A stretch of 64,000 nt of DNA from an uncultured Pelagibacteraceae bacterium (GCA_902601705.1 CACKNV010000002.1:108043-172042); one strand, 5' to 3'. Counted from the first letter of the stretch, positions 11,028-20,520 are shown. A program made the numbers and translations. The notes: generated by a model from the letters alone, not told the origin.

Positions 11028-11877
11028 AATTATAAATTATTTGCTTCAATCAATCTTTATCTACTTTTCTTTTTTATTAAGTCGAATTATAGGGTTAAGA
11101 TTAAGTAGAAAAATTTTTTCAAATTTTTTTTCTTACATAGGTCCAATTTTTAAATCAAAAAAAATTTTAGATAAAAATCTTAATAATTTTGCAAATACTG
11201 TTTCAAATGCTAATAAAGCGCAAATAATTGACAATATGTGGAAAAACTACGGAATGACTTTTATAGAATATATCTTTTTAGATAAATTTCGAAATAGTAA
11301 TCAACATATAAAAATAAAAGATGAAAATAACCTTTCTAAGATAAAACAAGAAAATAAGCCTGTTATTTTTGTTTCAGGGCATTTTGCAAATTTTGAATTA
11401 ATGTCAATGGAGATAACAAAAAAAAATATTCCTCTGGCTACTATTTATAGGCCTTTAAATAATATTTTTTTAAATCCATTTATGGAATATTTAAGAAAAA
11501 AGTATATTTGCAAGAATCAAATTAAAAAAGGAATTAATGGAGTAAGAGATTCAATTAATTACATAAAAAATAATCATTGTATCGCATTAATGATTGATCA
11601 AAGAGTAAGTGAAGGAGAAAATATCAATTTTTTTAATCAATCGGCGCTTACTACCACACTTCCTGCTCAGCTTTCAATGAAGTTTGATTTAGATATAGTG
11701 CCTGTCTTTATAGAGAGAGATAAAGATAATAATTTTTTGATTGAATTTTATAAGCGAATAGACCCAAAACAATTTAAAAATAAATTTGAACTCTCGGAAA
11801 AATTAAATAGATTACTTGAAACGATGATAATAAGAAATCCGGGTCAGTGGATTTGGACTCATAATAGGTGGAAATAG
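11020..11877 (+). CDS. Lipid A biosynthesis acyltransferase, LpxL/HtrB family
   Basis: A 285-residue membrane-bound acyltransferase expected to add a secondary acyl chain to Kdo-lipid A. Seen: an N-terminal hydrophobic helix, the catalytic HX4E motif in SGHFANFELM (about residues 118-127), a second conserved block ATIYRPLNN, and IALMIDQRV followed by a Phe/Asn-rich segment, as in HtrB. Whether the chain is laurate, myristate or something else cannot be predicted. It is the last gene of the ubiA-msbA-waaA-lpxK operon; the end lies three bases from the stop of the convergent DUF2093 gene. Confidence 0.9.
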   Translation: MIKIINYLLQSIFIYFSFLLSRIIGLRLSRKIFSNFFSYIGPIFKSKKILDKNLNNFANTVSNANKAQIIDNMWKNYGMTFIEYIFLDKFRNSNQHIKIKDENNLSKIKQENKPVIFVSGHFANFELMSMEITKKNIPLATIYRPLNNIFLNPFMEYLRKKYICKNQIKKGINGVRDSINYIKNNHCIALMIDQRVSEGENINFFNQSALTTTLPAQLSMKFDLDIVPVFIERDKDNNFLIEFYKRIDPKQFKNKFELSEKLNRLLETMIIRNPGQWIWTHNRWK

Positions 11878-11879
11878 TT

Positions 11880-12074
11880 TTATTTTTTCTGTTTTTTAAA
11901 TCCTTCGTTCGCTTCAATTGCTGAGAAATATGCTTCTTGTAAGTCTACATTCCAATAATTTAAGTTTTGTAATTGTATTTTTTTTCCAGATATTGCGCAA
12001 ACGACGTGGTCTCCTTCCTCAACAACTTCAAAATAATTGTGTTTAAAAATAAGTTTAGCTTTTTTTTTATTCAT
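11880..12074 (-). CDS. DUF2093 family protein
   Basis: A 64-residue protein found in alphaproteobacteria, of unknown function. Seen: an initial basic stretch (MNKKKAKL), then the compact block VVEEGDHVVCAISGKKIQLQ and NYWNVDLQEAYFSA that typify DUF2093. The open frame could be extended upstream to 12185, but that would run across the purD start and the extra residues are not DUF2093-like; the ATG at 12074 gives the family's normal length. It is divergent from purD with only 28 bases between the starts. Confidence 0.85.
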   Translation of the reverse strand: MNKKKAKLIFKHNYFEVVEEGDHVVCAISGKKIQLQNLNYWNVDLQEAYFSAIEANEGFKKQKK

Positions 12075-12102
12075 CAATAAATTATACAATATATATTCTA
12101 TC

Positions 12103-13371
12103 ATGAATATTGGTTTAATCGGCAGTGGAGGTAGAGAGCATGCAATATGTAAAAAATTATATGAGTCAAAATTAGTAAATAACATATTTTGTTTTCCAGG
12201 AAATGCTGGAACATCTTATCTTGCAACCAATATTGAAGTAGATATTTTAGACTTTAAAAAAATTTATAAATTAATTAAATATCACAAAATAGATTTAATT
12301 ATAGTTGGTCCTGAAGAGCCCTTGGTGAATGGAATAGCTGATTTTCTAAGAAAAAAAAAAATAAAAGTATTTGGCCCCAATAAATACGCAGCAAGATTAG
12401 AGGGATCAAAGGCTTTTATGAAGATGATATGTGCACAAAACAAAATTCCAACTGCGAAATTCAAAATTTGTAATGAAGAAAAACAAGTTAGACTTTTTTT
12501 GAAATCTTGCAAACTTCCTATCGTTGTAAAAGCTGATGGCTTAGCAGCTGGAAAAGGTGTGATAATTTGTAAAACAAAAAATCAAGTAATAAAAAATACT
12601 TCTGAAATATTCAATGGAAAATTCAAATCATCAAGAAAAGTAGTTTTGGAGGAGTTTTTAGTTGGAGAGGAAGCAAGTTATTTTGTTGTTGTAGATAATA
12701 ATAATTATAAATTTTTTGGCTCTGCACAAGATCATAAACGTGTATATGAAAATGATAAAGGCCCCAATACTGGAGGAATGGGAGCCTATTCTCCAGCTCC
12801 AATTGTTACAAAAAGTTTAGAAAAAAAAATTAAATCGAGAATAATTGACCCAACATTAAAAGCGTTAAAAAGAAAAAAAAAACCTTATAGTGGTTTTTTA
12901 TATGCTGGATTGATGATCAAAAAAAATGAACCTTACTTGATAGAATATAATATCAGGATGGGAGACCCAGAATGTCAAGTTGTTATACCAAGATTAAAAT
13001 CAGATCTAGTTAAGATAATGTTAAGCACAGTTTCAAATAAATTAAAAAAAACTAAAATAGAGTGGTCAAATAAAAAAAGTATGACAATCGTACTTTGCTC
13101 AAAAGGATATCCAGGTCCGTATAAGAAAAATATATTAATAGATAATTTAAATAAAATTAAATTAACTAGTTCAAGTTACATCTATCATGCAGGTACTTAC
13201 TTTTTTAAAAATAAATTAAGATCAAACGGAGGAAGAGTTTTAAATTTCACGTCAATGGGTAGTGATTTTAAAATAATTAGAAAAAACATTATTAACTATA
13301 TTAAGAAATTAAGTTGGAAAAAGGGTTTCTACCGAAAAGATATTGGCTGGAAAGTTATCAATAAAAAATGA
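12103..13371 (+). CDS. purD: Phosphoribosylamine-glycine ligase
   Basis: GAR synthetase, the second step of de novo purine synthesis, joins phosphoribosylamine and glycine using ATP. The 422-residue ATP-grasp enzyme shows the N-terminal GSGGREHAI (about 7-15), VGPEEPLVNG, KADGLAAGKGV in the ATP-grasp core, DHKRVYENDKGPNTGGMGAYSPAP and the metal-binding RMGDPECQ. The frame is open upstream to 12037, but homology begins at the ATG at 12103. The coding sequence contains an uninterrupted run of eleven A (12351-12361), a likely slippage-prone site. It overlaps rsmD by 4 bases. Confidence 0.95.
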   Translation: MNIGLIGSGGREHAICKKLYESKLVNNIFCFPGNAGTSYLATNIEVDILDFKKIYKLIKYHKIDLIIVGPEEPLVNGIADFLRKKKIKVFGPNKYAARLEGSKAFMKMICAQNKIPTAKFKICNEEKQVRLFLKSCKLPIVVKADGLAAGKGVIICKTKNQVIKNTSEIFNGKFKSSRKVVLEEFLVGEEASYFVVVDNNNYKFFGSAQDHKRVYENDKGPNTGGMGAYSPAPIVTKSLEKKIKSRIIDPTLKALKRKKKPYSGFLYAGLMIKKNEPYLIEYNIRMGDPECQVVIPRLKSDLVKIMLSTVSNKLKKTKIEWSNKKSMTIVLCSKGYPGPYKKNILIDNLNKIKLTSSSYIYHAGTYFFKNKLRSNGGRVLNFTSMGSDFKIIRKNIINYIKKLSWKKGFYRKDIGWKVINKK

Positions 13372-13928
13372 GAGTCATTAGTGGAAAACTAAAAGGAAGG
13401 TCTATTAACTTTATTAAAAATTCAAAAACAAGACCTCTTAAAGACTCTGTTAGAGAGAATATTTTTAATATATTAACTCACTCGAATTTTTTGAAAATTG
13501 AGATGGGAAAGTCAAAAATTCTAGATATGTACTCTGGTGTAGGATCTTTTGGAATAGAGGGCATTTCGAGAGGTGCAGAAAAAGTAATTTTTGTGGAACA
13601 AGATATAAACGCTGTAAATATTTTAAAAGAAAATTTATCTAAATTATCAATTGAAAATAAAGCAGAGGTTCACAATGGAAAAACAATTGATTTTTTATCA
13701 AGAAATAAACAGAAAAAATTTAATATTTTTTTTTTTGATCCACCATATGCAAATTCGCATTTTATCGATGACATTAGACTAATTAAAGATAAAAAAATTT
13801 TTGAGATAAATCATATTATAATTATTCATAGAGAGAGAAGATCTTTAGATGATTTTAAAGGTTTATTGAAAATTATTGAAATAAAAGAATATGGAAGATC
13901 AAAAATTATATTTGGGACAGTTATTTAA
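13368..13928 (+). CDS. rsmD: 16S rRNA (guanine966-N2)-methyltransferase RsmD
   Basis: A Rossmann-fold SAM-dependent methyltransferase that modifies G966 of 16S rRNA. The 186 residues start with MRVISGKLKGR and show SKTRPLKDSVRENIFNIL, the SAM-binding LDMYSGVGSFGIEGISRGA (about 48-66) and the catalytic FFDPPYAN, all typical. It begins 4 bases inside the end of purD. Its stop overlaps the stop of the convergent pgi gene by 8 bases, so transcripts of the two genes must be complementary at their ends unless terminated within coding sequence. Confidence 0.93.
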   Translation: MRVISGKLKGRSINFIKNSKTRPLKDSVRENIFNILTHSNFLKIEMGKSKILDMYSGVGSFGIEGISRGAEKVIFVEQDINAVNILKENLSKLSIENKAEVHNGKTIDFLSRNKQKKFNIFFFDPPYANSHFIDDIRLIKDKKIFEINHIIIIHRERRSLDDFKGLLKIIEIKEYGRSKIIFGTVI

Positions 13929-15135
13929 GTAGCTTCTTTGTGTAAACTTTAACTTGTTCTACAGCAGGTTGATCGAATGGATTAATTTTTGATATTCTTC
14001 CTATTATGACTGTTTCAATTATAAAGTAAGAAAATAATTTACCTAATACTTGCTCGCTATTACTTTTTACCTTGAATTCTCTAAATGGATTATTCTTTTT
14101 AGTGAAAATTTTAATCAGGGCTTTTTTTTGTGCATCTTTAACTGAACTTAACTTTCTTTTATTTAAAAAGTTACTATTATTAATTAAATTTTTTATATTT
14201 ATTTTTTCTTTTAAACTTCTTTCAAGTGAAAAAATATTAAAAATTTTATCTTTTGGTCCGTCTAAATAAAGTTGTAATAAACTATGATGATCTTTTGGCA
14301 CATTAGATATCATAGGTAAAAAACCCTTATTTTTTTTTCCCAAACTTTCAGCAATAAGCTGCTGACACCAAAATAAAAATTTTTCTAATTCTGGAGAGTA
14401 GTTTAAAAAAATTATATTATTTTTTTTTTTGGAATTCATAAGAGTTGCTAATTTGATAGCACTTTTTTTTAAAAAAATTCTATTTTTTTTTTTTAAACAA
14501 TCAAGAATATTTGACCTTAGTTTTAAAATGTTAACTCCCATCAAATAAGCAGGTAACATACCCACCTCTGAGAGGACTGAATATCTGCCACCTATATTTT
14601 TATTATGTTCAATAAAAAATAGGTTAAATTTTTTTGATAATAGAAATAATGTATTATTTCTTTTTTCAGAAATAAGAATAACATTTTTTGCATTTTTTTT
14701 AATTATATTTAAGGAGAAAATATTAGATAACGTCTCAACGGTCTCACCCGATTTAGAAATAATTATGAAGAGAATATTTGATAAGTTTTTTTTTTTAAAT
14801 TTTGCAACTTGTTGTTCATCAAGATTATTAAAAAAATAAACTTTTTTTTTAATTTTTCTTCTTAAAAAATTATGAATAGCCTCAGCGCCTAAAATAGATC
14901 CACCCATACCAACTAAGGCAATTTTTTTAAATTTTTTAAATTTATTTATATCTTTTGGTTTAAAATTAAATCTATAATTTTTATTTAATACGTTTAGAGT
15001 TTTTTTAGCATCATTGATTTCCTTATAAATATCTGAAACTATTTTTTCAAATTTGCTATAAATTTGTGAAGATATTTTATTATTAAATTTTTTAATTCGG
15101 ATATTATCTTTTAAAATTATATTCAATTTGCTCAC
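13921..15135 (-). CDS. pgi: Glucose-6-phosphate isomerase, short form
   Basis: Interconverts glucose-6-phosphate and fructose-6-phosphate. At 404 residues it is much shorter than the classical ~550-residue enzyme but keeps two SIS domains: VGMGGSILGAEAIHNF (about 74-89) and IISKSGETVETLSN (about 127-140), then GGRYSVLSEVGMLPA (about 180-194), KDHHSLLQLYLDG and a C-terminal FDQPAVEQVK block, all PGI-specific. The coding strand carries three very long A tracts (11 at 14786-14796, 12 at 14483-14494 and 11 at 14420-14430), which is odd for an enzyme gene. It overlaps the upstream lipoprotein gene by 4 bases and rsmD, convergently, by 8. Confidence 0.9.
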   Translation of the reverse strand: MSKLNIILKDNIRIKKFNNKISSQIYSKFEKIVSDIYKEINDAKKTLNVLNKNYRFNFKPKDINKFKKFKKIALVGMGGSILGAEAIHNFLRRKIKKKVYFFNNLDEQQVAKFKKKNLSNILFIIISKSGETVETLSNIFSLNIIKKNAKNVILISEKRNNTLFLLSKKFNLFFIEHNKNIGGRYSVLSEVGMLPAYLMGVNILKLRSNILDCLKKKNRIFLKKSAIKLATLMNSKKKNNIIFLNYSPELEKFLFWCQQLIAESLGKKNKGFLPMISNVPKDHHSLLQLYLDGPKDKIFNIFSLERSLKEKINIKNLINNSNFLNKRKLSSVKDAQKKALIKIFTKKNNPFREFKVKSNSEQVLGKLFSYFIIETVIIGRISKINPFDQPAVEQVKVYTKKLLK

Positions 15136-15443
15136 TTACGAATTTTATATAAAATTGATTCTTCAACAGAGGAAGATTTGTTTTGTCTCATATTATCTGT
15201 TTTTGGTGCCTTTAAAATTTTTTTTAAATTTTCTTCATCAGTCTCTTTTTTTTTACGTAACTCGGTACCTGGCTCTGGAATTTCCTCGTAGTTTGGTGGC
15301 AGAACTAATGGATTTCTTTTTTTAACTAAAAATTCATCTGTAGTTTTTATTTTTTCATTTCTCAAAACTTTTCCAGCATCACTAATACCTCCACAAGACG
15401 TTAGAAGAATTATTATTGATAATATAAAAGTTAGATTTTTCAT
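15132..15443 (-). CDS. DUF3035-type lipoprotein
   Basis: A 103-residue predicted lipoprotein. Seen: a hydrophobic signal peptide ending in the lipobox LTSC (acylated Cys about residue 17), then a mostly charged chain with the conserved TTDEFLVKKRNPLVLPPNYE segment of DUF3035. The family has no proven function; the layout suggests an outer-membrane-anchored or periplasmic accessory protein. It sits directly after lspA, the peptidase that would process it, overlapping by 4 bases. The C-terminal third is low complexity. Confidence 0.82.
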   Translation of the reverse strand: MKNLTFILSIIILLTSCGGISDAGKVLRNEKIKTTDEFLVKKRNPLVLPPNYEEIPEPGTELRKKKETDEENLKKILKAPKTDNMRQNKSSSVEESILYKIRK

Positions 15444-15946
15444 TTAATTTCTTTTGCAAAAAAGCTTCTTAATAAAAAAAGTATAATACCCATACTAATA
15501 AATATATCTGCAACATTAAATGTAAACCAGTGAAAGTTGTCATAATGAAGGTCAATAAAATCTGGCACAGCCTTATATACTATTCTATCGTAAAAATTCC
15601 CCAGTGCTCCTCCTATTATTAATGAGTAAATTAATTTGTCGGTTTTTTCAGATACTACTAAAAAATAACCCAAAGATAATATGATCAAACCTATCACTGT
15701 AGAAGTGATGTGATAAAATATATTAGAGTCTGTGCTTAATAAACCAAAACCGATACCTATATTCCATATTAGATCAATATTTATATAATCATTTATGATA
15801 AAAGTTTTTTCACTAAAATTATTCAATATTTTTATTTTAGCTATTCTATCAAAGAAAAAGATAATTAATGCAAAAAACAAATAGAAAATATTTTCTTTTT
15901 TTATAAAATCTTTTTTTATATTTCGAAAATTATTTAAAATATTCAT
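15440..15946 (-). CDS. lspA: Lipoprotein signal peptidase (signal peptidase II)
   Basis: An inner-membrane aspartyl protease that cuts signal peptides from prolipoproteins. The 168-residue protein has four membrane helices and both catalytic aspartates in their family motifs: GALGNFYDRIV and FNVADIFIS. Asn in IWNIGIGFGLL matches the conserved NxGxxF segment. The N terminus has a ~20-residue cytoplasmic extension before the first helix. It follows ileS by a single base, an arrangement (ileS-lspA) common in bacteria, and is followed by a lipoprotein gene, its likely substrate. Confidence 0.95.
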   Translation of the reverse strand: MNILNNFRNIKKDFIKKENIFYLFFALIIFFFDRIAKIKILNNFSEKTFIINDYINIDLIWNIGIGFGLLSTDSNIFYHITSTVIGLIILSLGYFLVVSEKTDKLIYSLIIGGALGNFYDRIVYKAVPDFIDLHYDNFHWFTFNVADIFISMGIILFLLRSFFAKEIK

Positions 15947-15947
15947 T

Positions 15948-18671
15948 TTATATTAAACTTGAACATCTAGTGCACTCGTCCTCTAAAATTTTCCAACATC
16001 TTGGGCACTTTTCACCTTTTGCCTTATATACTTCAATTTTCATTTCCGTATTTTCAGACAAAACTTTTTCTGCTTTAGAAGTAATTAGATATTCTGCTAA
16101 ATCCAAATTTTTTAATAATTCAAATTTATTTTTATTAACACTTAATTTAATATTTGCTTCTAGACTTGATCCTATTTCTTTAGACGACCTTTTTTCTTCT
16201 ATTGCAATATTTGCCTCTTGTTTAATCTTAAATAATTGATCCCACTTATCATTTAATTTTTGATTTTCCCAATTTTTTGGGATATTTACAAAAGAAAATT
16301 CGTGTATATTTTTTTCATCTTTATTTATCAAACTAAATATTTCATCTGTAGTAAAAACTAATATCGGAGCAAACCATTTGAGTAAACTCTCTAAAATTAT
16401 ATTAAGTACTACAACACAATTTTTTCTTTTTTTAGAATTTAAGTCATCGCAATAAAGAACATCTTTTCTTATGTCAAAATAAAACGATGAGAGATCTAAG
16501 GTACAAAAATTTAATAATTCTTTGTATAACTTGTGAAAATTATAATTTTTTAAATTAATTTCTACAGATCTGCTTATATGAAAAATTTTATGTAAGATAT
16601 ATTGTTCTAATTCATCGAAATCTTTTATATCTAATTTTTCAAAATTTTGTTTTTCATGTGTATCTTGTAAGTTTCCCAACAAAAATCTAAAAGTATTTCG
16701 TATTTTTCTATAAGACTCAGCATGCTGAGCTAGAATACTTTTATCTATTCTTAAATCTTCTGCATAATCGGAAGATGCTGCCCAAACTCTTAAGATGTCA
16801 GCGCCGTAATTTTTTAAAATATCCTCTGGTGAGATAACATTTCCCATAGATTTGGACATTTTCATTCCTTTTCCGTCCACAACAAATCCATGAGATAGTA
16901 TGCTTTTAAATGGAGCTTTTCCTCTAGTTCCACAAGACTCTAGTAGTGATGAGTGAAACCACCCTCTATGCTGATCGGATCCCTCTAAATACATATCTGC
17001 AGGCCATTTTAAATCTTCTCTTTTCTCTAAAACAAAACTATGTGTAGACCCGCTGTCAAACCAAACCTCAACAATGTCACTGAGTTTTTCATAATCATCA
17101 GGATTGTATTCTTCACCTAAAAAAACTTTGTTATCATCTGTGAACCAACAATCAGAGCCCTGTTTTTCATAAATAGAGGCTATCCTATCAATTACTCTTT
17201 TATCTTTCAGAGGTTCTTTTGTTTTTTTATTAATAAAAATGGGTAAAGGAACTCCCCAGACTCTTTGACGAGAAACACACCAGTCCGGCCTACCTTCAAC
17301 CATTGACAACAACCTATCTTTTCCTTTGCTTGGATAAAAAACAGTATCATTAATAGCTTTGATAGCTTTATTCCTAAGTTCGTTTTTTTGCATTGAAATA
17401 AACCATTGAGGCGTTGCTCTGTAGATTAATGGCGCTTTAGATCTCCAAGAATGAGGATAACTATGATTGAGCTTATCACTCTTAAGTAATTTATTTTGTT
17501 CTTTTAATTTTTCTATAACAATAAGGTCTGCCTTAAATATGTGGGTGTTACTAAAGTAAGGAATTTCTTTCGTATAAAATCCTGCATTATCTACTGTGTA
17601 AAGTGAGGGTATATTATTTTTTAAACATAAATTAAAATCATCTGGGCCATGACTCGGAGCACAATGTACTATTCCGGTGCCTTGGTCTAAATTTACAAAT
17701 TGTGCGTCTAACATTGGAACATCGTAATCAAAATTCATTTTAAGAAATGGGTGGCTGCAAATCGTACCTTTAAATTCAGCGCCTTTAAAAGATTTTAATT
17801 CCTTAAATTTTTTGATGTCGCATTCTTTTATAATTGAATTGATCAAATTTTTTGCGACTACAATTTTTTTATCTTGAAAATGTTCAAGACCATCCACCTC
17901 CAGAATTGAGTATTCGATACTGCTGTTAAAAGCTAATGCTTTATTAGCTGGTATAGTCCAAGGTGTTGTCGTCCAAATAATAACACTTGTATCCTTGAGA
18001 AAATCTTTTTTTGTTTCTTTTACCTTAAATGCTGCATAAATAGTATTAGAGGTGTGATCTAAGTATTCGACTTCTGCATCAGCTAGAGCTGTTTTTTCTA
18101 CTGTTGACCATAAAACTGGTTTAAATCCTTGATATAGACTACCATCTAGAAGGAACTTTCCTAATTCTCTCACTATTTGAGCCTCTGCTTCAAAGCTCAT
18201 TGTAGAATAATAATTATCAAAATCACCAACTACACCTAAACGTTTAAATTCTTTTATGTGAACTTCTATCCAGCTCTTTGCAAATTCCCTACACTCCTGT
18301 CTAAAATCTTTTATGGGTATTTCATCTTTGTTTTTTTTCTTTTTTTTATACTGTTCCTCAATTTTCCATTCTATAGGTAAACCATGACAATCCCAACCTG
18401 GAACATAAATCGAGTCTTTTCCATTCATTTGATGAAATCGAGTAATCATATCTTTTAAAATTTTATTTAGAGCAGTTCCCATATGAATGTGTCCATTCGC
18501 ATAAGGCGGTCCATCGTGTAAAATAAACTTTTCTTTTCCTTTAGAATTTTTTCTTAATTTTTCAAAGATTTTATTTTTTTCCCACTTTTTTAAAATTTCA
18601 GGTTCTTTTGTCGGCAAGCTTGCTTTCATCGAAAAAGCTGTTTTTGGAAGTTGCAAAGTATCTTTAGACAT
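15948..18671 (-). CDS. ileS: Isoleucyl-tRNA synthetase
   Basis: Class I synthetase charging tRNA-Ile, with editing against valine. The 907-residue protein has the HIGH-type motif GHIHMGTALNK (about 62-72), the editing domain with TTPWTIPANKALA (about 233-245), GWFHSSLLES, the KMSKS loop GMKMSKSMGN (about 607-616), the anticodon-binding domain, and a C-terminal zinc ribbon CPRCW...CTRC in the last 16 residues, which marks the bacterial type. Length is normal. It lies 2 bases after ribF and 1 base before lspA; ribF-ileS-lspA is a widely conserved order. Confidence 0.97.
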   Translation of the reverse strand: MSKDTLQLPKTAFSMKASLPTKEPEILKKWEKNKIFEKLRKNSKGKEKFILHDGPPYANGHIHMGTALNKILKDMITRFHQMNGKDSIYVPGWDCHGLPIEWKIEEQYKKKKKNKDEIPIKDFRQECREFAKSWIEVHIKEFKRLGVVGDFDNYYSTMSFEAEAQIVRELGKFLLDGSLYQGFKPVLWSTVEKTALADAEVEYLDHTSNTIYAAFKVKETKKDFLKDTSVIIWTTTPWTIPANKALAFNSSIEYSILEVDGLEHFQDKKIVVAKNLINSIIKECDIKKFKELKSFKGAEFKGTICSHPFLKMNFDYDVPMLDAQFVNLDQGTGIVHCAPSHGPDDFNLCLKNNIPSLYTVDNAGFYTKEIPYFSNTHIFKADLIVIEKLKEQNKLLKSDKLNHSYPHSWRSKAPLIYRATPQWFISMQKNELRNKAIKAINDTVFYPSKGKDRLLSMVEGRPDWCVSRQRVWGVPLPIFINKKTKEPLKDKRVIDRIASIYEKQGSDCWFTDDNKVFLGEEYNPDDYEKLSDIVEVWFDSGSTHSFVLEKREDLKWPADMYLEGSDQHRGWFHSSLLESCGTRGKAPFKSILSHGFVVDGKGMKMSKSMGNVISPEDILKNYGADILRVWAASSDYAEDLRIDKSILAQHAESYRKIRNTFRFLLGNLQDTHEKQNFEKLDIKDFDELEQYILHKIFHISRSVEINLKNYNFHKLYKELLNFCTLDLSSFYFDIRKDVLYCDDLNSKKRKNCVVVLNIILESLLKWFAPILVFTTDEIFSLINKDEKNIHEFSFVNIPKNWENQKLNDKWDQLFKIKQEANIAIEEKRSSKEIGSSLEANIKLSVNKNKFELLKNLDLAEYLITSKAEKVLSENTEMKIEVYKAKGEKCPRCWKILEDECTRCSSLI

Positions 18672-18673
18672 TT

Positions 18674-19582
18674 TTATTTTTTCGCTAATTTTATATCAAT
18701 TTTTATCTGTTTTTTTAAATCTTGAAAATTCCTAAATTTTTTTTCGGCCCTGATAAACTTCTTAAAGCTTACATTAATTACTTTATTATATAAATTTTTA
18801 TTAAAACCAAAGATATTTGTTTCTAATAATAATTTTTTTCCATTAAATGTTGGTCTATAACCTACATTTGCAATACCATTTTTATTAAAACTTTTACCTT
18901 TAACTTTTACAGCATAAACACCTAATTTAGGAACTACATAATTATTCAAACTCATGTTGCATGTTGGAAAACCAATTTTGCGTCCTCTTTTTCTTCCTTG
19001 AATTACCTTCCCTTCGATACTCCAATTTCGATTTAATAATTTATTTGCTAAATTAATTTTACCTCTTCTTATTTTTTTTCTAATAAACGTTGAAGAAATT
19101 GTTTTTTGATTTTTTTTAAACGGTTTCGTTACAATAATTTTATAATTAAATTGTTTTTCTGACTTTTGAAGAGTTTGTATATCGCCTCGGCGCTTGTAGC
19201 CAAATTTAAAATTTTTACTTACGTATAAATATTTGCATTTTGTTTTTTTATATAAAATTTTTTTAATGAACTCCTTTGCAGTTAAAGAGGAAAAACTTTT
19301 ATTAAATCTTATTACAATTAAAAAATCTAATTTAAATTTTTTAAGTTGAACTTTTTTTTGCTGGCTTGAATTTATTCTATGATCATTTGTACTTTTACTA
19401 AAAAACATTACAGGCACTGGCTCAAAAGTCATCAATCCAAAAGGTAAATTATTTTTTTTTGCTTTTTGTTTTGCTTCATTAATTACTTTTTGATGTCCTA
19501 AATGCAATCCATCAAAGTTACCAATGGCAATTACACCGTTAAGATGTTTTTTATTTAAATTTGGATTATTATAAATTTTCAT
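18674..19582 (-). CDS. ribF: Bifunctional riboflavin kinase/FAD synthetase
   Basis: Makes FMN from riboflavin and then FAD. The N-terminal adenylyltransferase domain shows AIGNFDGLHLGHQKVI (about 20-35) and a later ISSTFIRKKI; the C-terminal kinase domain has GRKRGRKIGFPTCNM and PKLGVYAVKV, with NVGYRPTF after it. I use the ATG at 19582, which overlaps the upstream stop as TAATG, giving 302 residues; an ATG at 19588 would add two residues. The chain is very rich in Lys and Asn, in keeping with the AT content. Confidence 0.94.
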   Translation of the reverse strand: MKIYNNPNLNKKHLNGVIAIGNFDGLHLGHQKVINEAKQKAKKNNLPFGLMTFEPVPVMFFSKSTNDHRINSSQQKKVQLKKFKLDFLIVIRFNKSFSSLTAKEFIKKILYKKTKCKYLYVSKNFKFGYKRRGDIQTLQKSEKQFNYKIIVTKPFKKNQKTISSTFIRKKIRRGKINLANKLLNRNWSIEGKVIQGRKRGRKIGFPTCNMSLNNYVVPKLGVYAVKVKGKSFNKNGIANVGYRPTFNGKKLLLETNIFGFNKNLYNKVINVSFKKFIRAEKKFRNFQDLKKQIKIDIKLAKK

Positions 19583-20388
19583 TACCATTTAAGTTCTCTT
19601 TGGAAAAAATTTGCCTTTACATTATATTTATTTAACAAATTATCTAATTCTGAAACATCTTGAAATTCATCTCTGTGCACGCCATCTGATATGAATATAC
19701 AATCTATATTTAAATTGTTAGCTCCCTTGATATCAGTTCTTAAGTTATCACCTATAGCTAAAACTTTTTCATCTAAATTAAAGCACATATCATAAACTTC
19801 TTTATATGGTTTACCAAAATAAACCACCTCTCCTCCAAGATCTTCAAATACTTTTGCCACCGCTCCTGCACACAATTCCTCTTTATTTCCTCTATGTACA
19901 GTTAAATCTGGGTTAGTGCATATTAATTTTTTAGAAATATAATTTTTTAAAAATTTTTTATAATATTCTAAATCACTTTCATGATCATCGAATAGACCTG
20001 TGCAAAGGATAAAATCGCAACTTTCAAGATTAGTTTTATTTTTTTTTACTTTTTCAAAAACAGCGGTATCTCTGGGTGGACCTAAATGGAAGAAAGACTT
20101 GCCAAATTGATTTTTATTTATTGCATACATAGCTGCTTCTCCTGATGTCATTACATTAGATAAAAATTTTTTATCCATATTCATTTTCAACAAGAAACTA
20201 ATTACCTTTGAACTTGGTCTAGGTGCGTTAGATAAAAATACAATTTTTTTGGATTCATCTTTCAAGTTTTTTAATACATCAATTGCTTTAGGATTTAGGA
20301 TTACACCATTATGTATCACTCCCCATAAATCTATTACAAAGGTGTCATAATTATCGTAGATTTCTGATAAGTGGTTAAGCTCTTTCAA
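19582..20388 (-). CDS. HAD-IIA family phosphatase (NagD-like)
   Basis: A 268-residue HAD hydrolase of class IIA. Seen: motif I with the nucleophile in FVIDLWGVIHNG (about 17-28), motif II FLSNAPRPS (about 52-60), a class IIA cap in the middle, the lysine region YFGKPYKEVYD (about 196-206) and motif IV AIGDNLRTDIKGA (about 216-228). The family dephosphorylates sugar phosphates or nucleotides; the true substrate is unknown. The frame overlaps ribF by one base (TAATG), so it leads the operon with ribF-ileS-lspA. It is divergent from groES across a 132-base gap. Confidence 0.85.
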   Translation of the reverse strand: MKELNHLSEIYDNYDTFVIDLWGVIHNGVILNPKAIDVLKNLKDESKKIVFLSNAPRPSSKVISFLLKMNMDKKFLSNVMTSGEAAMYAINKNQFGKSFFHLGPPRDTAVFEKVKKNKTNLESCDFILCTGLFDDHESDLEYYKKFLKNYISKKLICTNPDLTVHRGNKEELCAGAVAKVFEDLGGEVVYFGKPYKEVYDMCFNLDEKVLAIGDNLRTDIKGANNLNIDCIFISDGVHRDEFQDVSELDNLLNKYNVKANFFQRELKW

Positions 20389-20457
20389 TTTATTGTTTCC
20401 TTATTCTTAATGCTCATAAAATACAGTGTTTTTAGGCCTTTTTAATGATATTTGCCT

Positions 20458-20485
20458 CTTGAAATCTATTTAAAACATACCATAT
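20458..20485 (+). promoter_or_regulatory. Candidate sigma-32 (RpoH) heat-shock promoter of groESL
   Basis: CTTGAAA at 20458-20464 and CCATAT at 20480-20485 are separated by 15 bases, close to the RpoH consensus (CTTGAAA, 13-15 bases, CCCCAT). It lies about 35 bases before a good ribosome site (AGGAGA, 20507-20512) and the groES ATG. No CIRCE inverted repeat is visible, so heat control is probably by RpoH alone. Confidence 0.75.
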
Positions 20486-20520
20486 CAACACTACATAAAA
20501 ATTTATAGGAGAAAATACAT

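Noticed and set aside
12075-12185. Longer DUF2093 gene starting at 12185
   Set aside because: It would run across the purD start and add residues that do not look like the family.
20389-20520. CIRCE/HrcA operator before groES
   Set aside because: No TTAGCACTC-type inverted repeat is present; an RpoH-type promoter explains the site better.
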